From Carposina sasakii (taxonomy: Eukaryota > Arthropoda > Insecta > Lepidoptera > Carposinidae): a DNA stretch of 64,000 nt. How positions within the stretch are numbered: the first letter of the stretch is position 1; each line of letters begins with the position of its first letter. Positions 43,649 through 54,326 of the stretch are shown here, piece after piece. The stretch spans positions 6,200,001 through 6,264,000 of the forward strand of contig CP053157.1 in assembly GCA_014607495.2 (NCBI GenBank), given 5' to 3'. A program made the translations under genes and the position numbers. The notes below the pieces were generated by a model. The model ran no database searches. It was given only the letters and a program-made list of their open reading frames with translations, and was not told the DNA's origin.

Positions 43649-43997
43649 TTATGAAGAGGGAATATGGACGCCATTCCCCCTTGAAGGAATGTTTTTCGGA
43701 TTATTTATGTGAGTTCGCGCACTTGGCAAAGATATATATGTATGCATGGGATTGATTAGTATAGACTGAATTTTTGCGCTACCGGTATCTGAAACTGGGA
43801 TAACTAAATCATTTAATCCGACATCGCGACAATCGATAGGCACTAAAACTATGGTTGTATTGGACCAGGTTGGCCAGGAACCAGCGACCGAGATTAAATT
43901 CATAGCTACGACCTGGCTAAAACCAAATCTTCTAATGAAGAATCTACATGTGTAGCTGTGACCATTGGCCGTAGGAGAGTCATCAGTCAGAGTTAGT
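43649..43997 (-). CDS. Candidate host exon, unknown protein
   Basis: A minus-strand frame stays open for 116 codons from a plausible 3' splice site: ATATAGTTTTTAG ends at 43998 and the exon begins at 43997. It encodes LTLTDDSPTANGHSYTCRFF, then IRRFGFSQVVAMNLISVAGS, WPTWSNTTIVLVPIDCRDVG and LNDLVIPVSDTG. The residue mix (W, P, G, D, V, balanced) is unlike the K/N/I/F-rich noise frames of this AT-rich region. The part after VSDTG looks random, so the true exon probably ends near 43788-43795 at a GT (for example CCG|GTAGCG). I do not recognise the domain and see no partner exons. It could also be part of an unknown transposon. Confidence 0.35.
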
Positions 43998-45277
43998 CTA
44001 AAAACTATATAAATTAATATCGTGAAAAAATCTTTAGAAAAGGTAAGGATGAAATAATGTAAGATTCATAGGTAGGTACTTATATAAAACAATAAAAAAG
44101 ATCTACGAGATGATCTCGTTTCCCTGCCAAGGTCTACGAGGGTTCGTGGCGACGTATTCGTCACTTCGACTTTGACTGATCACTTGATAGACGATGTGAG
44201 GGTAGTCGGATCGATATGGTGAATTTATCCTTCAACGGAACTAGGATCAGAATTTAAACAATACTGGAATGGGGTTGGGGTGTAATGAAGTTATTTGTAT
44301 CATTCAGGTAGGATCACGTGAAAATGCGCCATTTGTAAGTGTGTTTTTGTATCCTCCTATTTAATTTTTCATTTAGAAGCATGTGGTTTTGTTTACTATG
44401 TAGTTCTTGTTACCCTATTTTGGTAACACAGCCGTTGTGGCAATATTTGTGAAGGCTCTCCATAATCGCAAAAACACTTAATTATCTATTGCACATCAAT
44501 CCAAGTTGTGTCTTTCCGTTAATCTGTCAGATATCCATCACATCAGTCCCCGATTCTTACGGATTCGGAGTGATGGGGAACCGATAGTGAAATAAAATTG
44601 TAACATGTCTTACGTAGTTATAAAGGTTTTTTTGGTCGTCTGTAGGTAAATAAATGTGGTTCTTATTAAAAAGCTCTTGCCTACTTCGCTAAGATTCATC
44701 TAACCTTGGTGCCTTTGTACGTGTTCTAGTATTGGGTACCTATGAGAGAACTGATTCAGTTATGTACTTATGTACTTAATACATTATGAGTTCTACCTTC
44801 CGTAATGTGCGTAGCGAATGACATTGAAATTATAGCAAGCAATTACTTTTTTAGAATAAAAATCTATCATATTAGACTTGCTACAATTTGCGATAGGTAC
44901 AATAATGCCCGTATTCTTAATGCTAACTTCCCCTTGAAGACACTCGGATAAAAGATTGTAGTATTTGCATTATTTTCTATGATACAAGTGATTACAGATA
45001 ACGATTAAAAATAAAGGGGTAAGGCCATAGAGAAAAGAGATGTTTATGGGTAAGGATCACTTGTAACAACTCTTTCTCGCATATTTGATCAATTTCAAAT
45101 AGTTTTGCTTTGTGCTGAAATTTCTTGCTAAAGATAGTTCTTTATTCATTTAAGTAAGTATACTATAAGGTTCTGTTATAAAGTTAATCGCATACATAAT
45201 TATGTTTATAAACAAGGAATGAGTATCCGATAATTTCGGATATAAACATTCATTAGCATTACGTACTTTTATCTCAT
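43998..45277. other. Intergenic, no supported gene
   Basis: Contains a short piece of the dispersed repeat's right end at ~44403-44440 ('ttaccctattttggtaacacagccgt'). No coding frame of note. Confidence 0.35.
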
Positions 45278-45875
45278 TTTTAGGGTTTCGTAGTCAATTA
45301 GGATAAAACGGAACCCTTATAGTTTCGTCATGTCTGTCTGTCTGACCGTCCGTATGACACAGTCCCTTTTTTCCGGAACTATAAGAACTATACTGTTGAA
45401 ACTTGGTAAGTAGATGTATTCTGTGAACCGCACTTAAACTAATACTTAACGTAATTTTCACACAAAAATAGAAGAAAAAAACAGTAACTTTTTGGGGTTA
45501 CCCATACTTAATATTTTTTCATCAAACCTATACGTGTGGGGTATCTATGGATAGGTCTTCAAAAATGATATTGAGGTTTCTAATATATATTTTTTTCTAA
45601 ACTGAATATTTTGAGCGAGAGACACTTCCAAAGTGGTAAAATGTGTGTCGCCCCCCTATAACTTCTAAAATAAGAGAATGATAAAACTAAAAAAATATAT
45701 AATGTACTTTACCATGCAAACTTCCACCGAAAATTGGTTTGAACGAGATCCAGTAAGTAGCTTTTTTTAATACGTCATAAATCATAAACTGTAATTTACT
45801 TTTCATACGGTAACGGTTCCGTAACGGAACCCTTCATGGGCGAGTCCGACTTGCACTTGGCCGCTTTTTCATTCA
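45278..45875 (+). repeat. Long interspersed repeat ('gtttcgtagtcaa ... cgagtccgacttgcacttggccg')
   Basis: Starts TAGGGTTTCGTAGTCAATTA GGATAAAACGGAACCCTTAT AGTTTCGTCATGTCTGTCTG TCTGACCGTCCGT and ends CGTAACGGAACCCTTCATGG GCGAGTCCGACTTGCACTTG GCCGCTTTTT. I recognise this ~600-bp module as a repeat widespread in arthropod genomes. The inner GGAACCC/GGAACCC motifs near both ends lie in direct, not inverted, order. No protein is encoded; transposon class uncertain. Confidence 0.65.
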
Positions 45876-46174
45876 TTAGTTTTGGTTGATATCCTTTTGT
45901 GCTCATTAAATTATAATTAATATGCCCCTCCGCTCTAGCTAAGTATTTACGAGATCAGTTTTTATAAATTACGTCTAATTTATTGTTTTCAAGAAATCTT
46001 TAAAAAATATATATTACTGCGCATTATCGCTATAAAAAGATCATTAGCAAGAGCTTTTTTAACAAGCTTTATTAACGTCATTTTAACTATAATCTCTAAT
46101 GGAATATTATAATGGCTTCATCCACTTCCATTTTTCTTATTAAACCATCAAGCGTTTGCCGAACACCATTACTA

Positions 46175-46510
46175 TGTAGGATAGGGTATATTCCTGTGTT
46201 GGTGCTATTCCATTACAACAGCTGCTTCTCCTTCCGAGCATGTCGTAAGAGTCGACTTATGTACGATTCACACCGGCCGGACAGAGCCGCAACGCACCGA
46301 AGCGCATTTTATACGGTGCTTCGGGAATGAATGCTTCTGTATAGTAGTTAAGTCTTATATTTGCATGGAAGAATTTCCAAGCGCATGCGCCCGGACTCAA
46401 GGGCAAGCTAGCTACCAGATCTTTACATCTAGCCCCCTATGCTAAACGAGACCGCAGAATATCCTTCGTGATCCTCCAGTTATAGCTACCCCATTTTAGG
46501 ACAATAGCCA
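46175..46510 (+). repeat. Dispersed repeat family 'catcagctgcacctccttccg', interrupted copy
   Basis: TTCCTGTGTTGGTGCTATTC, AACAGCTGCTTCTCCTTCCG AGCATGTCGTAAGAGTCGAC, then an unrelated ~130-bp stretch, then GGCAAGCTAGCTACCAG, CTATGCTAAACGAGACCGCA, GCTACCCCATTTTAGGACAA. Probably split by a later insertion ('gtacgattcacaccggccgg ... gcgcatgcgcccggac'). Confidence 0.5.
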
Positions 46511-46912
46511 TGTCTGTAGGTATGCCTATCTACCTTCATATAACTTTATGTGTAGGCACTTATAACAACAGATGAAATTAATGAAGTCATGCATATAGTT
46601 AGGTTAGGTTAGTTACTAAGGCCCGTGTTCATCAACGTTCGATTAATGCAATCGCTCGGTTAGCAGATTTTAAAGGTGTTTTATGACAACTAATGTATAA
46701 GATTATTACCATCAAACACATGTAAAATTATTAACTAATAATAAATATTTATGAACAACATTATTCATATGAAAAGCGTCAGTGAATACCCTTTCAAAAA
46801 CATTAATCACATATTTTGCTTAATTGCCTTAGTTACTTTAATAATGCTCATTGGTTATTGGTGGGCTAGCGTAAAAAATTGACTCCAGAAGGCCAGCCAC
46901 TTATATGCAACG

Positions 46913-47437
46913 TGTAATTTCCTCTAAGTCAGGATCGGCAGCTATGAATAATAACTCCTATATTTTTATAATTAATAATTTTATTTTTACTTTAACAATT
47001 TATGATTTTCTTATTACACTTCCAGCAATTCAACAATATAATATAAACAACGATTATTAAGCTAGACTAGTTCACCTTTTGCAGTTCTAAACCAATATGC
47101 CTCCTCAACTTGAGATCGGTCACTCGCAGACTTCTATATCCCCACTCAAGTATTGGCAGTTGGCGCCAACAGGAAATACCGAGTACCCGATTTCAAGTTA
47201 AGCTACTTTATTCTAATAATGGTAGTTCATCTAAGTTTTACTAAGTATACATTATTATCACAATTAAGTATATAATATATAGATAACCGTCTGAATTTAC
47301 AAAATTCCAATTAAATAATTGGCCTGCTTATAATTTGTAATACAATTTACATTTGACTTAAATGAAGTTAGTTCCATATTTTAACTTTAGAGGGCTTGTT
47401 TAATCAAAACACAAGTAAATTCACAACAATTCTTACA
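46913..47437 (-). repeat. 3' LTR (525 bp)
   Basis: Starts TGTAATTTCC and ends TTCTTACA on the plus strand (TG...CA termini). It aligns end to end with 53798-54322; differences noticed: AATTAATAATTT versus AATTAATTATTT, and TTTATTCTAATA versus TTTATTTTAATA. Confidence 0.95.
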
Positions 47438-47762
47438 TATTCGTCCATCCTGACCACAACCATCACGCCCTCGTGTATTTATCTAAAATATTACATAAGT
47501 ACAATACATTATATATATTAATTATACAATTCTGAGCGATACAATCTCCTTAATAAACAAAATTAAAACACTAAAATTATAAAACCGGAAAAAGAAAACA
47601 ATATTGGCAAGAGTCTATTTCTTTTTGTAAAAATCATTATAATATATATTTATAATAAAATCATATATTAACTCTTTTAAATCAATAACCGAATCTTTCT
47701 AACAACTAATCAGCTCAAAATCCAATCCAATATCTAATCAAATATCCAATCCAAACCAAGTT

Positions 47763-48046
47763 ATGTTAGATCTCTCTGAAAAAAAATCTTATTAACATCC
47801 TTCCAAAAACTATTTAATCCAATATAATCAATATCCAATCCAATATTATCTTTTATACTATATCTATAACAATCCAAGTCATGTTATATCCCTCTGAAAA
47901 AGAATCTTATTAACATCCTTCCAAAAACTATTTAATCCAATATAATCAATATCCAATCCAATATTATGTTTTATACAATATCTATAACAATCCAAGTCAT
48001 GTTATATCCCTCTGAAAAAGAATCTTATTAACATCCTTCCAAAAAG
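47763..48046 (-). repeat. 118-bp tandem repeat in the 3' region of the LTR element
   Basis: Units begin at 47763, 47881 and 47999 (ATGTTA, CTCTCTGAAAA / CCCTCTGAAAA, GAATCTTATTAACATCCTTC C ...), about 2.4 copies; the last two full stretches are nearly identical. Non-coding, between the gag-pol stop and the 3' LTR. Confidence 0.85.
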
Positions 48047-48119
48047 TAATCAAAATAGTCACAAGTTATCCTTCCATCCTATGTCATTTTTATCTCATTT
48101 TACGAATATTTCACTTTAT

Positions 48120-51100
48120 CTACGTTTCTAAGGATCCATCTGATAACCCTACTTTACAAGTATTATTTTTATCTATCTCATTCTCATTATCTTTCTCAAT
48201 CTCATAACTATTATTTTCCTCTATGTCATGCGTATTCTCTTCTTTTTCATCCGAACTTGAATCATCTTCTGATCTTTTAAAGTTTAGCCATGGGTGTATC
48301 TTTTCAACCGGATACACTCCTTTATAAACAGCTTTTCCTTTACGCTTAGTAATTTGAGTATCTTCTACAGTATATCTGTCATTACTCAATACTTCGATAA
48401 TTTTATATGGTCCTAAACATTTAGCTACTAGTTTCTTGCTTTTACCGGGACATAGAATAGACCTTTCTACTCTGACCAAATCTCCTACTTTAAATTTACG
48501 CGGATCGCACCTAACTTTATCAAATCGGTTTTTTTGTTTTTGTTGTGTTATTTCTATATGCCTATCAACATCAGCCCTAATTTCAACCATTTTATTTAAA
48601 CAATCCTCTTGCTCAACATCTTTATTCACCATTGACTGTAATTTGCTTTCAGCCATACTCGTCAAATTAACTCCGAATAATACCTCAGCGGGTGTACGTC
48701 CTATCCCTTTATTAATGGTATTATTTAACCCCCATTGAACATCCAAAACTTTGCTATCCCATTCCGTTTCATCGCGTCCATAATTCATCGCTGTCAGTGA
48801 ATCTAAAATTGTTCGATTATACCTCTCCACTTGCCCGTTTGCTCGTGGAGTGGCAATCGCATTCATTATGTGTTTAACACCAAGATCTTTTAAGAAATTT
48901 GTGAACTTTTTACCCGTAAAAGAAGAGTATCTGTCGGTTATTAGTCTAGAGGGACATCCAAACATAGAAAAGTATTCTTTGAAAATCCTAATAGTTGTAC
49001 ATGATTTTGTACTTTTTACAGCTTTTAAAATAATATACTTCGTGTAGGAGTCTATAATTACAAGTAAATATTTATTTTTACGTTTACTCGCGTTGAATGG
49101 TCCCAGGTGGTCAGCGTGCAGAGTGTGAAAGGGTTTGGAAACCTTAGGTATCGGGTGTAAGTAGCCAGACTTTTTTCCCGATGGCGTCTTACTGTGTGCA
49201 CACTCTAAACATGATTGGACATATTTCCTTGTAAATTTATTCATCTTTGGAAACCAGTAAGTTTCTTTGATTTTGTCAAGAGTTTTCTCGACGGAAAAAT
49301 GTCCTATCTCATCATGACATGCCCTTAGTATATGCCATCGAACTCCCTTAGGCACTAACCACTTGTTACCATCACTCGTTATCCTATACACACAGTTATT
49401 CTTAATGCAAAAGTTTTGTTTCAGATCTACTATGTTATTACTCTCGGGATCCTGTATTATATTTTTGATCCGCTCTATTTCACTATCGGCAGATTGTACA
49501 GTTTTCAGCCAATCATCGGATATCGTAAAAACTGTTGGTAGTTCCAAATCAACCAGGTTATCATTTGATTCGCTAGGAATTGGGTTACGACTCAAAGCGT
49601 CTACGTGACACATCCGTTGACCGGCCCTGTACTTAATTTCGCAATCGAACTCCTGAATCAAGCTCCACCAACGAGCTACCCTGGGAATCATATCTCTCTT
49701 CGTAAAAGTGGCACGAAGCGAGTTACAATCCGTTACGACAGTGAATGGCATACCAAGAAGATAAGGTCTAAATTTCACTAAAGACGAAACAACCGCCAAA
49801 GTCTCCAGTTCATATGCTGAAAAGTGTTGCTCAACCGATGACGTTTGGCGGCTGAAATATGCTACTGGCTTGAGGTCACCATTCTCTTGGTTCTGTAGTA
49901 AAATACCCCCCACTCCCCATTTACTTGCATCGGTATGCAACTCCGTTGTCAGTAATGGACTGTATAGTGCAAGTATTGGTCGTGATATAAGCCTTTCTTT
50001 TAATTCATTAAAAGCCCCTTCTTGTTCGCTACCCCAGCTCCAAGGTACTTTGTTTTTTAGTAAACATGTGAGGGGTTTTGCTATAACAGCAAAGTTTTTA
50101 ATGAATTTTCTGAAAAAACTAGCCAGCCCAAGGAATTGACGGACATTGTGAATACTTTTCGGCGTCGGAAAGGATTGTACTGCTTCTATCTTTTTAGAAC
50201 CCGGTTTGATACCGTTAGCAGTTACCTCAAACCCGAGAAAATTTACAGAGGTTTGGAAGAAAAAACATTTACTAGGTTTTAGTGTCAAGTTAAACTCCCT
50301 TAACCTATCAAAAATCGACTTTAGTTTATTCAATCCATCGTCTACAGTTTTTGAAGGGACCAAGACGTCATCCATATATGCTATAGCCGTACTGAATCGA
50401 AGTGGACCTAAAGCTTTGTTCACAGTTCTTTGAAAGACGGCCGGTGCGTTCGCTAAACCAAATGGCATCCTATTAAATTCCCATTGACCATCTGGAGTTA
50501 TAAACGCAGTCTTTGATTTCGCTTCCTCCGCCAGTTCTATCTGGTAGTAGCCGCTAGCCAAATCTAATGTAGAGTAAAATAAAAAACCTGATAATCTATT
50601 CATTTGGTCCTCCATGCACGGAAGAGGATAATGTTGTTTAATAGTCTTTTTATTTAATGCCCGGTAATCCACGCAAAGGCGTTTATCACCAGTTTTCTTT
50701 CTAACCAATATTATCGGGCTAGCATATGGAGAACTAGACTCTCTGATAACTCCAGTAGCGTTTAACTCGTCTATCATACTTTGTACTTCCTCCCTTTCTT
50801 TTTGCGAAAGCCTATACGGTTTGTAGATTACTGGTTGGTCATCGCATAAATCTATTTTCATCTTTTCTAAGTTTGTGCATCCTAATTCGTTTAACGCAGT
50901 TGCAAAACAATCCCGATATTCATTAACCAAATTCAATAAACGAAGTTTTTGCGATTCAGTAATATTACCAATATTTAACTCTTGTACCACAAATGGTTTA
51001 AGCGAGTCTTTACTCTCAATCCTATTAATTTCACTAAACCCAAAAGACTCTACGACTACCTCTACCCTAGCAATCAACTCTTCTTTCTCAAAGGTAATCG

Positions 51101-52913
51101 GATTTTTGGTTATTGGAATCACTAGCACATGACCTATCCCGTCACTAATAGAATATATACCCTCCTCAATTTGATACTCTCTACCGGGTTGGCCTCGATA
51201 GTTGCTACGTACATATATGTCCCCAGAAAAAACAGGATTACACTCTACCTCCAATACATCTACACCCTTGACCGATGTGTAGTTAGTTGATCGTAATTCG
51301 ACGACTCTTTTAGTAGATACATTAGTGCTATAATTGCTAGTGAAAATTAATTCTCTCTCGGTTTTTAACATTTGAATGTGCGGTTGTTCAGTAAACGTCT
51401 GCCCAACTAACAATGGATACTTAAGATATTGATCCGGCACCACTATACAAGTGATTTCAGCGACTACATTTTGGATTTGAAGTTTCACGGCACATGAACC
51501 TAAGGAATTCACAACCGCACCTCCAAATCCTACCATTTGTCGGCTAATACTACTATCGAACGTTCTAAATATCCGTCTTGCTTCGCATTCTTTAATTAAT
51601 GTTAAGTCACTACCAGGATCAACCAGACAGAGTGTTTTGTGTCCGTTTACTAAAACTTGTTGTACATATTTAGACTTGTCATTCCGTTTCGATTCGTTTA
51701 TTAGCAGCACTGATTTATCATTTTTATCGTTTTGATTGTTTTCGTTTTTGAAACGAAAACATTCGGATTCGATGTGTCCAATCAAAGAACACTTTGTGCA
51801 TTTCTTTATAGGTTTAGGACACTTTGACAACGGGTGGCCGTCCTGCTTGCAATTGTAACAACGTATGTTAAAGTTGGTTTTAGTATTTATACCAGTAGTA
51901 GTACTGGGTTTCGATTCTCTAAACCTTTTACTTAAATTAGTATAATTCCTAACAGGTGCTATTTTGACATTACGTAAATATGCTAAAAGTTTATCAGTAT
52001 CGGTAAATTGTGCCGCCTCAGCCCCGAGGCGAACTGACCTATCATCTATACCGAACAATATACACTCGACCGCCTTTTTTCCTACTATGTCGCAACGGTT
52101 TAACAAAGCGACTTTTTCGTAGTAATATTCTTCGAATGACTCACCAAACTTAGCTCGTTTTGCCAGCATATCCGTCAACATCTGCCCATAATTTTCTCCT
52201 GAAGGAAATGCAGACTTTAGTTTGGCTTGCCACTCGGCCCACGAAAATAAAAGTGTCGATAACCCTTCATACCACTTTTTCGCGACGCCTACTAGTTTTG
52301 GTAATGCGTAATGTATTATCTGACGCTCAGACCATTCATATAGTAATGCACATTCGTTAACTTTTGTTAGCCAATTCGATATAGTTTGATTTTTGAGGGA
52401 AGGGTCAAATTCTGGTACTACATTAACATTCGAAAAAGTTTCTTTTCTATTCTTACTAGTGGATCTAATATTATCTAGCAACTTTGTAAATTGAGACAAA
52501 AATTCACGTGAAGTGTGTTCTACCTGCGGAGATCGTTGCTGTGAAGGCGAATACCTATTTCGTGAAAACTCCCGTGACCTGTCGTGACGTCGAAAAGGCT
52601 CTCTGGATCTGTCGTAGCGCTGCATTGATTCTCTGGACTTATCGCGACGTCGTGATGCTCGCAGTTCGCTAAAGTGGTTTCTGATGTCCTGATCATAAGA
52701 GCGACTGCGGCTTCTAGTAAAATATTGACGTAAACGGGAGCGTGACCTAATTGATGGTGAACGTCGAGTCAATTCCCTGGGTGGTGAGGGGCTACGCAAG
52801 ACGCGCCTTCGCGGAGTTTGTGTTTTGCTGCGCCCGCGATCAGTAGGTGGAGCTGTAGTCTCGTTAATTGATTCGGTATTCCCCGAATTTGGTGCCACCT
52901 TGCCATCATCCAT
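48120..52913 (-). CDS. Gag-Pol polyprotein, single intact frame of 1597 residues
   Basis: Domains in order: an Arg/Ser-rich N-terminus (~28-140, repeated RSRSR and RSRE motifs); capsid-like Gag (~165-320: PEFDPSLKNQTISNWLTKVN, ALPKLVGVAKKWYEGL); two zinc knuckles CX2CX4HX4C (~352-386); aspartic protease with LVDPGSDLTLI (~430; the usual DTG/DSG is DPG); reverse transcriptase (~690-870) with LDLASGYYQI, MPFGLANAPAVFQ and AYMDDVL (catalytic Asp pair ~848-849); RNase H (~990-1110: HTDASKWGVGG, YELETLAVV, HVDALSRN); integrase with an HHCC finger (H1200, H1205, C1235, C1238) and DDE residues D1268, D1327, E1363. The DRGSSF-type block reads DRYSSF. The YMDD active-site context and tRNA-Leu primer site suggest the Mdg3/micropia group. 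Fusing gag and pol without a frameshift is known in some Ty3/gypsy lineages. The start is the first Met of the open frame. No internal stops or shifts. Confidence 0.95.
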   Translation of the reverse strand: MDDGKVAPNSGNTESINETTAPPTDRGRSKTQTPRRRVLRSPSPPRELTRRSPSIRSRSRLRQYFTRSRSRSYDQDIRNHFSELRASRRRDKSRESMQRYDRSREPFRRHDRSREFSRNRYSPSQQRSPQVEHTSREFLSQFTKLLDNIRSTSKNRKETFSNVNVVPEFDPSLKNQTISNWLTKVNECALLYEWSERQIIHYALPKLVGVAKKWYEGLSTLLFSWAEWQAKLKSAFPSGENYGQMLTDMLAKRAKFGESFEEYYYEKVALLNRCDIVGKKAVECILFGIDDRSVRLGAEAAQFTDTDKLLAYLRNVKIAPVRNYTNLSKRFRESKPSTTTGINTKTNFNIRCYNCKQDGHPLSKCPKPIKKCTKCSLIGHIESECFRFKNENNQNDKNDKSVLLINESKRNDKSKYVQQVLVNGHKTLCLVDPGSDLTLIKECEARRIFRTFDSSISRQMVGFGGAVVNSLGSCAVKLQIQNVVAEITCIVVPDQYLKYPLLVGQTFTEQPHIQMLKTERELIFTSNYSTNVSTKRVVELRSTNYTSVKGVDVLEVECNPVFSGDIYVRSNYRGQPGREYQIEEGIYSISDGIGHVLVIPITKNPITFEKEELIARVEVVVESFGFSEINRIESKDSLKPFVVQELNIGNITESQKLRLLNLVNEYRDCFATALNELGCTNLEKMKIDLCDDQPVIYKPYRLSQKEREEVQSMIDELNATGVIRESSSPYASPIILVRKKTGDKRLCVDYRALNKKTIKQHYPLPCMEDQMNRLSGFLFYSTLDLASGYYQIELAEEAKSKTAFITPDGQWEFNRMPFGLANAPAVFQRTVNKALGPLRFSTAIAYMDDVLVPSKTVDDGLNKLKSIFDRLREFNLTLKPSKCFFFQTSVNFLGFEVTANGIKPGSKKIEAVQSFPTPKSIHNVRQFLGLASFFRKFIKNFAVIAKPLTCLLKNKVPWSWGSEQEGAFNELKERLISRPILALYSPLLTTELHTDASKWGVGGILLQNQENGDLKPVAYFSRQTSSVEQHFSAYELETLAVVSSLVKFRPYLLGMPFTVVTDCNSLRATFTKRDMIPRVARWWSLIQEFDCEIKYRAGQRMCHVDALSRNPIPSESNDNLVDLELPTVFTISDDWLKTVQSADSEIERIKNIIQDPESNNIVDLKQNFCIKNNCVYRITSDGNKWLVPKGVRWHILRACHDEIGHFSVEKTLDKIKETYWFPKMNKFTRKYVQSCLECAHSKTPSGKKSGYLHPIPKVSKPFHTLHADHLGPFNASKRKNKYLLVIIDSYTKYIILKAVKSTKSCTTIRIFKEYFSMFGCPSRLITDRYSSFTGKKFTNFLKDLGVKHIMNAIATPRANGQVERYNRTILDSLTAMNYGRDETEWDSKVLDVQWGLNNTINKGIGRTPAEVLFGVNLTSMAESKLQSMVNKDVEQEDCLNKMVEIRADVDRHIEITQQKQKNRFDKVRCDPRKFKVGDLVRVERSILCPGKSKKLVAKCLGPYKIIEVLSNDRYTVEDTQITKRKGKAVYKGVYPVEKIHPWLNFKRSEDDSSSDEKEENTHDIEENNSYEIEKDNENEIDKNNTCKVGLSDGSLET

Positions 52914-53004
52914 TTTCCAATCTGTAAGACAATATATACGGACATCAAATGTTCTAAACTTATTTTATTATCTATGTATGTTATTGTCAAAACATGACTA
53001 CGTG

Positions 53005-53680
53005 CAAAATATACCCAAGGAGTAGCCTTGGCAATATATTTTGACCCAAAATCCACTAATGATACACCCAAAGAGTAGCCTTGGCTGTGCATCATTAGTA
53101 AATAGGTATGCACGTCCTATTATTTCATAAGTAACTTACTAAATCTCAAAATATATCCAAGGGGTAGCCCTGGCAATATATTTTGACCCAAAATTCACTA
53201 ATGATGCACCCAAAGAGTAGCCTTGGCTGTGCCTCACTAGTAAATAGGTATGCACGCCCTATTATTTTATAAGTAACTTACTAAATCTCAAAATATATCC
53301 AAGGGGTAGCCCTGGCAATATATTTTGACCCAAAATTCACTAATGATGCACCCAAAGAGTAGCCTTGGCTGTGTCTCATTAGTAAATAGGTATGCATGCC
53401 CTTATTATTACATAAGTAACTTACTAAATCTCAAAATATATCCAAGGGGTAGCCCTGGCAATATATTTTGACCTAAATTCACTAATGATGCACCCAAAGA
53501 GTAGCCTTGGCTGTGTCTCATTAGTAAATAGGTATGCATGCCCTTATTATTACATAAGTAACTTACTAAATCTCAAAATATATCCAAGGGGTAGCCCCGG
53601 CAATATATTTTGACCTAAATTCACTAATGATGCACCCAAAGAGTAGCCTTGGCTGTGCTTCACTAGTAAATAGGTATGGT
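53005..53680 (-). repeat. Leader tandem array: ~142-143-bp units, each with two palindromes
   Basis: Units start at ~53005, 53147, 53289, 53432 and 53574 (the last incomplete). Each holds palindrome A (for example 53005-53043: CAAAATATACCCAAGGAGTA GCCTTGGCAATATATTTTG) and palindrome B (53055-53099: ACTAATGATACACCCAAAGA GTAGCC, TTGGCTGTGCATCATTAGT). Both share the stem CCAAGG/CCTTGG around AGTAG. The array lies in the untranslated leader between the primer site and gag, so the genomic RNA can form about ten stem-loops. Confidence 0.92.
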
Positions 53681-53780
53681 ATTATATATTTAATATAGGT
53701 ACAGAACATTTTAATCATTGAAAGAAAATTTCACCTTTAAGCTAAGCACTTGTATAAAATATTTACTAACGTACCTTAAT

Positions 53781-53796
53781 GAATCCCACTTCTGAC
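53781..53796 (-). other. Primer binding site, tRNA-Leu type
   Basis: Just inside the 5' LTR the minus strand reads GTCAGAAGTGGGATTC, the complement of the 3' acceptor/T-arm end of insect tRNA-Leu as I remember it, without the terminal TGG that would pair with CCA. Such offset Leu sites occur in Mdg3-like elements. Confidence 0.6.
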
Positions 53797-53797
53797 T

Positions 53798-54322
53798 TGT
53801 AATTTCCTCTAAGTCAGGATCGGCAGCTATGAATAATAACTCCTATATTTTTATAATTAATTATTTTATTTTTACTTTAACAATTTATGATTTTCTTATT
53901 ACACTTCCAGCAATTCAACAATATAATATAAACAACGATTATTAAGCTAGACTAGTTCACCTTTTGCAGTTCTAAACCAATATGCCTCCTCAACTTGAGA
54001 TCGGTCACTCGCAGACTTCTATATCCCCACTCAAGTATTGGCAGTTGGCGCCAACAGGAAATACCGAGTACCCGATTTCAAGTTAAGCTACTTTATTTTA
54101 ATAATGGTAGTTCATCTAAGTTTTACTAAGTATACATTATTATCACAATTAAGTATATAATATATAGATAACCGTCTGAATTTACAAAATTCCAATTAAA
54201 TAATTGGCCTGCTTATAATTTGTAATACAATTTACATTTGACTTAAATGAAGTTAGTTCCATATTTTAACTTTAGAGGGCTTGTTTAATCAAAACACAAG
54301 TAAATTCACAACAATTCTTACA
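53798..54322 (-). repeat. 5' LTR (525 bp)
   Basis: TGTAATTTCC...TTCTTACA, nearly identical to 46913-47437. In this orientation it should carry the promoter; a TATATATTATATAC-like stretch lies near its centre (minus strand of ~54153-54166). Confidence 0.95.
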
Positions 54323-54326
54323 AACG

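Larger units (their letters stand above)
46909..54326 (-). mobile_element. Complete young Ty3/gypsy LTR retrotransposon (Mdg3/micropia-like)
   Basis: The element proper is 46913-54322 (7410 bp), flanked by AACG at 46909-46912 and 54323-54326 (4-bp target duplication). Two 525-bp LTRs enclose one gag-pol frame; there is no env. Read on the minus strand the order is 5' LTR (54322-53798), tRNA-Leu-type primer site, a ~880-bp leader with tandem hairpins, gag-pol (52913-48120), a ~680-bp 3' region with a 118-bp tandem repeat, 3' LTR (47437-46913). The LTRs differ at about two positions by eye, so the insertion is recent. A classical long polypurine tract before the 3' LTR is not apparent (AGGATGGACGAATA). 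Confidence 0.95.
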
